Part shown: in pieces, positions 33,301 through 42,300 of the stretch
How the letters are laid out: each line of letters starts with the position of its first letter
Position numbering within the stretch: position 1 is the stretch's first letter
DNA from: Zygnema cylindricum
Taxonomy: Eukaryota > Streptophyta > Zygnematophyceae > Zygnematales > Zygnemataceae
NCBI GenBank assembly: GCA_037447655.1
Contig: JBBHKE010000722.1
Coordinates: forward strand, 1 to 64,000
Reading direction: 5' to 3'
DNA length: 64,000 nucleotides
Translations under genes and position numbers: made by a program
Notes under the pieces: model-generated
Seen by the model: only the letters and a program-made list of their open reading frames with translations
The model's database searches: none
What the model was told of the DNA's origin: nothing

Positions 33301-36300
33301 AAATTACTTGAAAGTGGGGACCTCTGTGTTTAGCCTGGATGTACTGACTTTAAGGTCCAAAATAATTGCATTAAACATTGATTTTGTTGTGTAGGAAACA
33401 GCTTTAAATATTAATGGTTGACACAACATTAATGCTTGGCAAACTTTTATTGTCCACAGTGAACTTGCCTGCAATGTCTTCCCAAGGCCCATACAATGAG
33501 CAAGAATACAGCCCACTCCTTGATTTCCTTCCTTCACTTTTTGCACGGAGTCAATGCAGTTATTCCACATAAAACGTATGCCTTCTATCTGAAGAAGTAA
33601 AGTCACAACATCGTCACAATTAGAAAATGTAAAAAAAACAAGGTAAACAGAAGACACACATATGGTAGACATTTTTATGACTCCTGTCACACCTATGCTT
33701 CAGAGATAAATTTTGGGAGTTTCAGGTTTTAATAGGAACCTGGTGTGGTTTGAGCCGCAGTGAAAGTTCTGGAGCAATCCTGACACACTCTTCATTGTCG
33801 TCCCGAGCTTTGTTGATAGAAATTCCCTTTTCTGGATCATCTTCTTCATCGTCGTATTCTTCTGCATCGACATTATTGGCTGACTGATTTAACATTACTT
33901 TACGGCTTTTGGATGCACGTTCTGCGGCTTTGGCTGTCCGTAAGGCAACCCTTTCTTGTCGTTCCTGTAAAGACAAGTCCAAACAAGAGAGAAGTACATC
34001 TATGTTTTACTATGAATACAAGTCCAAACAAAAAGGCAGTTGAATGCCTATTTTGACTATGAAGACAAGTAAAACCAGCTAGTAGAACATTAATGCATTA
34101 CTATGAAGACAAGTCCTTGCCTTTTACTGAAACATTCCTTCTGTTACTGCCAGTCATCAGTATCGATAGTTCCCCAACGTTCGCAATTAACAATGATATT
34201 ATAAATTTTAGTTATGCTGTTATTGAATTTGAGAAGATGAAAATCTGGGATAAATATCCAAGTACAGCCCACTCAAATAACTTTCCACTCAGGCTTTAAC
34301 AGCGTGAACATTCGAAATATCTCACTAGCACATTCTGAAGCATAATCGTACAACCGTGCATTTTAAATTAAAAAACACACCATGATTTTCTCAAGGTTGA
34401 GAAAATCCCAATAAATATCGCCGGCACAATTGGGTGAAAACACACCTGAAGAATAATATGCTGATATACTGATATATACTTTCCAGAACGCACCATACTT
34501 TTCTCAAGGTTGAGTAAATCGCAATAAATATTGAGGGCACAAATGGAAGAAATTGTACCTGTTCCAGTGCTTGTTTCAGCTGCACCTCTTCACTCTCATC
34601 CATAATCTTTCGCGCCATTTTTGCTTTTGGCCTGAAAACATAAAAGTCCAAAACTAACTTTCAGATAAGGATGGACAGTTGCCTTAAGAACTTAAATCCC
34701 AAGATTCCGATCTCTTCACTTTTACGTCCAACATAAAATGACCAAACAAATATGAAAAAGCCAAGAGAAACGAGGGTGGAACAAGAAAGAGCCATACTTG
34801 CGAGAATTCTTGACATCCTCAGTAAGTGGATCTTTCTGCATAATATTCTCATAGTTTGTAGAGGATGCTTGTGCATGGTTTTGCAGAATGCTTTGAATGT
34901 TTTTATAGGGTGCTTGCACACGCTCAAGTGCCTCTGGTCTGCACATAATACATCTCCAATCCTTCACCAATGCCAAATTTAGTGCGTTGTAGCCTAAATA
35001 TTTCCTATTGCACGGCGTGCAGAAAGAAAAACGGCAGGGTTTTTCTGGATTTTTACAAGGGAAAAGAGCATGTCTTGTACACCATCGGCATGTTTTAAAT
35101 CCCGCGGTATCCTGAATTGAAGACAACAAAAGGGCAAAGAACAAAAGGACATCAAAGCAACTTAATTTCCACATTAGTTGTCTGGTCATCCCAATCCCCA
35201 CTTATTCCAGTTGCAAACATTCAGAAAAAGAACATAATGAGACTAATTATATTATTTCAGCTTGAAAAGAACCACGCTATATACCAAACATCTACTGATT
35301 GCTGGGCAGTCGAGAGAGAGGCTCAACCAGAAACTTGCATGCGAGACAAGAAGACCATCAAGGGCACGTTGAATAGAACAAAAACTGAAGACAAACATCC
35401 TATTGTTGCTAGACCTGAGACCACTGTAAAGGTGCAGCTATCAACTTAACAGGATGAATGGTCCAGTAAAAACCAAAGTGTTAAAATGAAAGACATAAAA
35501 AGCAATTATTCATCTTAAACAAATATCCAGAACTACTCTGACCTAGCTGGTCTTACCCTTATAAAGGAATGGTTTTCATAAAGATTCAGGCATTCAGCGC
35601 AAATCGCCACGCCAATTAAAGGATGTCGCTTGACATCTATAATACAGTGGAATTTTTCACAAATTGTGCAACAAAAAGTCTGGTTCAAGCTTGTGTTCTT
35701 AGCGGCATTTTTCTGCACCAGAGAAGGTAGAGCAAACAATAAAACCACAAAAAACATCAGAAAAATTTCACATAAAACAGGATACCAGCTTCACATCACA
35801 AGCACAAACATTAATCTGCCCTGGTTGACACGTTCAATAAAACATGATACCTAAACATCCTTAACGTAGCAAGCCTAAAACAGAAAAACATATGGTGAAT
35901 GTTAAATTCTATTATTTGTGAAGACTGTCTGATGATATTATTTTGCCTGACGATAGCTGTGTATGGATGTAAAATGGAATGAAATAAACCAATCCCAATC
36001 GGAGGCCAGAGCATGCGATTCCATTGTAGTGCATGCATAACACCATCTTGCAAACAAGTAATGTTTCTTTTGAAGTCAATATGAACATAGATCATTAACA
36101 ACAGACAAACCTCTTTTTTCTTTTTCCTTGGTTGCTTCTCCTGGTTGTGTTCTCTGCCTTCTACATCCCGCCTTCGCCTTTTCTGCTGCCTGTCACATTG
36201 CCAAGGACAAAACCATGCAAACAGTTACTTGCCAGTACAAGAAGCAAAACTCACAAGTTGCAACTTTGCCTGTGGGAAAAAAAATGAAAAAAGAAAACAT

Positions 36301-39300
36301 CAGCAAAATTGGCAAGGTCCAGAAAAACAGCCCAAAATTGTCAGTCGTTTCCTGTGCCAAGTTCTTTGAAAAGGGAATGTGAGACTCACTGATGAAACGT
36401 GATATCGTCATCCATACCACAGTCCATGACTTCCATGCGATTCTCCTTGGCTGCTTCATAACTTACGCGCAGACTCTCCAACGGTTTAGGATTGCATGCA
36501 TAACATTTCCAATGATCTTCCTGTATAACATCCAATTCTTTCTTTCCGAAGTTCCGCACAACACAATTTTCACAGAAAACTTTGTTACATGTCCTGTCAG
36601 GATTGTCGCAGATTATGACACTGCCACCATGACCACACCACCTGCAGTCGTCCTCCACACCAACCTCATCCTGAAAACACCGACAAAGGCAGAATTAAGG
36701 TCATAGTAAATATAATGTCGAGCATCTAAAAAACCCACAAAGACAGAATCAGAGTCACGGTAAAGATAATTGATGAGCCTCTAAAAACACCCAGAAAGGA
36801 AGAATAATGCTCTTGGTAATGATAATTAGTGTCGGATATCGAGGGCCGCATGCCGATATTCGATATGTACCGAATTTTGGGTACCCGATAATCGAAATAT
36901 CGCATCGATATACCGAGGAGGTGAATATCGCGATATTTATGCGATATATCGGCCTGATAATTCGATATATTTTCTACCGCGATATATCGAAGAGGACGCT
37001 AGGTCAGAAAAATTTCAAAAGCCCCCCCCCCGCCCCCTGTGGCGCGCCCTCATTTGGGGGGGGGGCGTACGTTTTTTCTGTACCTTTTCCGTACGACTTT
37101 CCGTACAATTTTCCGTACCATATCGAGGCCTTTGACCGATCGATATTCGATATATCGAATATCGAAATTATCGCGATATGATTTTACCCGATACCCAACA
37201 CTAATGATAATAGTGTGCACCTAGAATCCTACAGTTTATATGCTGTCTGCTTAGATTATTTATTGTCGAGCATTATATGATATACAGCGTAACTTTCCTG
37301 TGCTCTTCAAGTTGAAGGAATTGTGAGACTTTTTGCTAGTGATCCAAAACATGCTGTGGACCGATCCAAGTAGAAGGGGCAAACCTAACTTCACCTCATG
37401 GACCGATACAAACATTAACACCACCGAAACTAATTGCAATGGACCCAAAAACTTAACTAGCTAAATTAGACTATTTTAAGACCAGAAATACAGCTCTGTT
37501 AGAACCAGTAGCCAAAAAAATCACATTTTATTTGACTCAGCATCAGGAGGTTACATTAAAAATATCCTTAACTATAAAAATCCTAAGCAGACATGACATC
37601 AACAAACAGAAATAAAAGGAGCACCAACTTGAATGTTGGACGGACTTTGAGTTCCTCTTCATAAAGCAAACACGTTTGACGATGACGAAAGCAAATTAAC
37701 AATTGTTTAGTTACATCAGGGCGAACATGAGCCAGCAATAGCATCATATTTGCTGGACCGTATGGGGAAATGTAAATGGCAATGGAACTTACCACTTTGA
37801 ACTTATTGTTGGAATATACAAGCAAGCATTTCCGACAAACGAGCACAAGAAGTAGAGGATGTCTATATACATCTCTTGGCGAAACAGACGTCCCACAAGC
37901 AGTACAAAAATGGTGCATGTCAACTGTGGTTGTTCTGATAACCCTCATTTTCCCCTGGTCGGTAAACATACTTGGATGTTGTCCATTGACCTTCCCAGTC
38001 TTTTGCTCAAAATCGGGCCTAGATCTTACCATTTCTGACATGTAATAGGGACGTTCACTTTTACTATCGCCTGCTCTAGAATCAGGTCCGTTTGAACACG
38101 CCTCTAGTTTGGTGGGGCGCCAACTAAAAGGATTTATCTCAATTTCTCTCTCTCCATCGCTATCCAACTCAACAATCCTTACGGGAGGGGGGGTTTGTTC
38201 TTCTGTATTCGAGGGTTGGCATCTGGCACTTATTCTCCTCGATCGCCGTAGTTCTGGCGTGTTTCCATCAGAAAAGCCAGCTTCCGTATGTTCCTGATCT
38301 GCCGAATCCTTCTCCAGCGTTCCATTTTCAGGAACAATATTTTCATTGATTGAACGTACCCGAAGATATTCTGTGACGAGGTCACTCTTCTCTAAGCAGT
38401 CTGCCAGGTTCCCTCCGCATTCTTCAACCATTTTTCGTAAAGCCCGGATGGAAAGTTTCATGAGGTTTAGAGGAAAATCACTGTCTTCCTGAACCACTGT
38501 AGACTGTTTTAGCTGCTCCTGACTCATTAAAATCGGCTCAGATTGCCCATTTTGGTTTGCTATCGTTGAGGTTACTTGCTCCTGCGGTAATATTTCGCTT
38601 TCACTAGCAACCCCCCCACAGGATTTTTCAGCTTTATTCTCTGGGACCTTCTCTGTGACGTTTTTCTCTGTTTTTGGTCCCTGCGACTCATGAATTTTTA
38701 CTGATGAATGGTGACGCTCAGGCTCACTAGTGTGTTCTTTCCCAATATTTGGGTTTTGAAACTCTTGAACTTCTGAATGATGTTCAGATTCAGGAATAAG
38801 CACTTTCACAATTTCTGGTTCCTGAACTTCATGATGGCGTTGTTCAGGTTCAGAGACACATGGAAGGACAGTAGGCACTGCTTCTCCCTCTGATTCAGAA
38901 TTCTTTCGAATTTTCTCATCTTCATCACTTTCTGAATCAATAAGTATGTACGGCTGAGGCAAGACTTTTGAAGAACTTTGCCCCTCCCCTTTCTCAACTT
39001 TGACCTTCACTTGAGCACCGAAATTTGTGATTCTGTCAGCTTCTGTGTCTTTGTCACAAGTAGTTTCATCGAAAGACACTTTTTTAGTACCAGTTGTTTG
39101 CGTTCCACTTTCAGGTTCCAATTGGTCATCGTGATTCTCACTCGTCCTTCCTGTCTGGAACTGGGGACTGGACTCCCAGGCCTTATCTGAAACAACAGAG
39201 AAATGTGCGTTTTTGTTTTGAGCATCTTCTTGGCTTGTTGCCGTAGACTTGCTAATATTGAGTGCTTGCTTTGTTGTTCCTCCTGTAAATATGCTTCCGG

Positions 39301-42300
39301 AAAGCACCTGTCATTCCCCAAAAAACAGTAACATATTAGGCAATGTTCGTCATCCTGTTCATACGCCAGCTCTCAGAAATTTTTTTAGCGCACACCTGAA
39401 ATGCCTGGGATTGAAGAGCATGGTGTTTACAACTGTTTTCCAGAAAACCTCAAATGTCTGGAGTTGTTCCTCTAAATACCATTAAAAAACCCAGGCTAAT
39501 CAAATACTCACATTTTGGCTTTTCACGGGTGGCAGGTCAGAATCTGCTATTGATTTCCCAGAAAAATTTCTAGCGTCTTTCACTGGACAGGCATTGCGTT
39601 TCCTCGACCGCTGTCGTCTTTTCTGTTTATCCTCCTTGGCCTCATCCTGTTTCTCATGAACCTATAAAAAGAAAAAAGAGACTCTGTTAGCACGAGTGAA
39701 AGAAATATAAGTGTTATACGACTATTAGCAATAGGCTATAGATAATCCTGTGGTCAAGTATTTCTATTGGTTAAGCATTGTTTATTCCTTCCTAATTAGG
39801 CTCTTCTTTTCAGTAATTAAGCATTCATTTACAACTACACTGCCCATCGCAGTAAGCTCTTGAAATAATATCAAAAAATTATCACAGCTGCCCTAAATAT
39901 GGAGGCTACAACTATATACTCTTGAAACAATATGAAATAACTATCTTCCGAAGAGAACTAGACTGTGAGCATTGGTGGTTTGCATGGGAGCATTTAAACA
40001 GTGAACCAGCCGTGTTATAACAGGACAGGCAGCAGGAATGTGACCAAATGAAAAATCACTCTCATTTTATCGGAAGCATTATCGCCACCGCATCAAAAGA
40101 GACAGACCATACAAAACTGCATGATCCATCTAGGAGGTAAGCTCTTTAGTCGAAAACAGAACAGTTTTGGCCTTAACTTGAAAACTTTATTTTCTCCAAT
40201 ATAACACAAGCCCGCGTTTTGCATACTCACTTTTCTTATGGTGGTTCGTTTGACCCTCCGCTCCTCCTCGTTCTTCAAGGCACGCTTAAGCTGCCAGGGT
40301 TTAATGTTCTTGGGACAGGAAGCAGTGTCCAAATCTTCAAGCTCACCAATCTCCTGCATTTTAGATCATTGCATATTAGGTGTTATTCATATAAGCCATA
40401 GTCTCTAATCTGCAAAAGACATGCTCATCTGCTCCGTGATTCGGGTCTTCAACAATGAAACGACCAGTTCGACAATAAGCAACAAAGAAATCCAAATGTA
40501 GATCTGGTATGTGAACAACAAACATGCATAAAACACCATACTCGCAAACCAAAAAAAAAAATGGACCAACAATTATGAATCTGTGCATTCTATGTCGACC
40601 TCAAAAAAACATAAGATCACATAAGACTGTACAATTCATACAATTCAAATCAGGAAGATCTTAAGATTTCCAATGGGTAAACTATCTAGGTTCAAAGCAT
40701 GACTGAGAGAAGTTTTCGACGACCATTCAAGGCTAGAGATTATTTTACATGCAGCCTGATTTATTCATGCAGAGAAACTGAATTATCCAGTCTTTATCTG
40801 CTTGCAACTCACCACAAAATCGTCATCTAGTTCAGAATCAGCTTCCGCAGCATCATCGGAATTCCTGCAAAAATTCAATGTAAATTTCAGCATGCAACCC
40901 TTAATTTCAAAAATGCAATAAAACAAAATATGATATAATAATCCATCCTTTGTATCGGCCTTCACAATCAAGGAGGACAACAAAGGACAGGAAAGTATCA
41001 TGCTCTAGTTATCTCCCTTCATCATGTATTTTACACAGCCCTACTGCATAACAGCACAAACAGAGTTTTTACATTTTTATGTATAAACTACATTGCCTAT
41101 TGCTATCAATGCAAGGGAATTATTACCATTAAAGCGCGATTAGTATCAATGTTAAATATTTAGAGCAGAGTGACATGGCCGATCTCAGTGTTGATTTTCG
41201 GCCAAAAAAAGTCGTGATCAAATTAGTGCTAATGATACTAAAAGGGATGCGCAGTGTACTTCCACAGTCGAAAGATCACTACTTGCATAACTCTCTCATA
41301 TCCCTAAATGCAGTGCAAGAATAAAATGCACTCCACATCTATGTGCGTTGGAGGTTTAATGGCCATGTGAAGCCAAACATATTCATGAACTACTTCCGCA
41401 GTTGACATATCATTTGCATAACTTTCTCAATTTCCAGTGCAACAGATTCGATTACGAAAGTCCATACATCAGGAGAATAAAACACACTCCCACTTACATG
41501 TCGATAGGCTTTGGGGTCTAACGGCCATGTGAAGCCAAGCATATTCATGAACTACTTTCGCAGTTGATCACTTGCATAACTCGCAATTTCCAATGCATTA
41601 TGAGATTCCATTATGAGAGTCCATACGTAAGGAGAATAACACTCCCACTTACATGTCAGTAGGCTTTGGAGGTCTAATGGCCATGTCAAGCTCAGCCTCA
41701 ACCTTCCAATCCGCATGCTGTTGGGCAGAACCGCCCACCCAATGGGTCCGTGTTTTCCATGCTTCGGTTTTGCAAGTTGACGCTAATTGGGCTTCCACTG
41801 ACTTATAGAAAGCGCCGAGGTTCACACCTTCACCATCGAGCTTTTCCTGTGTCAAAATCTCGCAGAATAAAAATCAAGCAGGTTTAAAATTATTAAATAT
41901 GGACAGCACCAAGAAAACACCATTAACTTTGAGAAACAGTCGTTGAAAATCTTTTTTGCATCAAGCAAAATAGAAATCTTGAAAAACGGAAGCCAAAAAA
42001 CACCATTACAAACAGTCACTGAAATCTTTCTTTCTTTTTTTCACGTCAGCACATTCGGCTACTTGGAAATGGACCCTTAACTGCTTTTAGTCATGCCACC
42101 TAGCACCTAAACACCTAGACATATAAAAAAATGATTAAATTAAATAAATCAAAATAAACAGTAAAGTCAACCAGCAGCATGAGAGAAACAACCCAAATAA
42201 TTTTTTGTAAGTATGCTGAAACAATTGAAAGAGGAAAAAAACACATAAGATGAGCTTTTTGTCAACCACAGACGGGACACGTACACTGGCGAGGAGGCTG

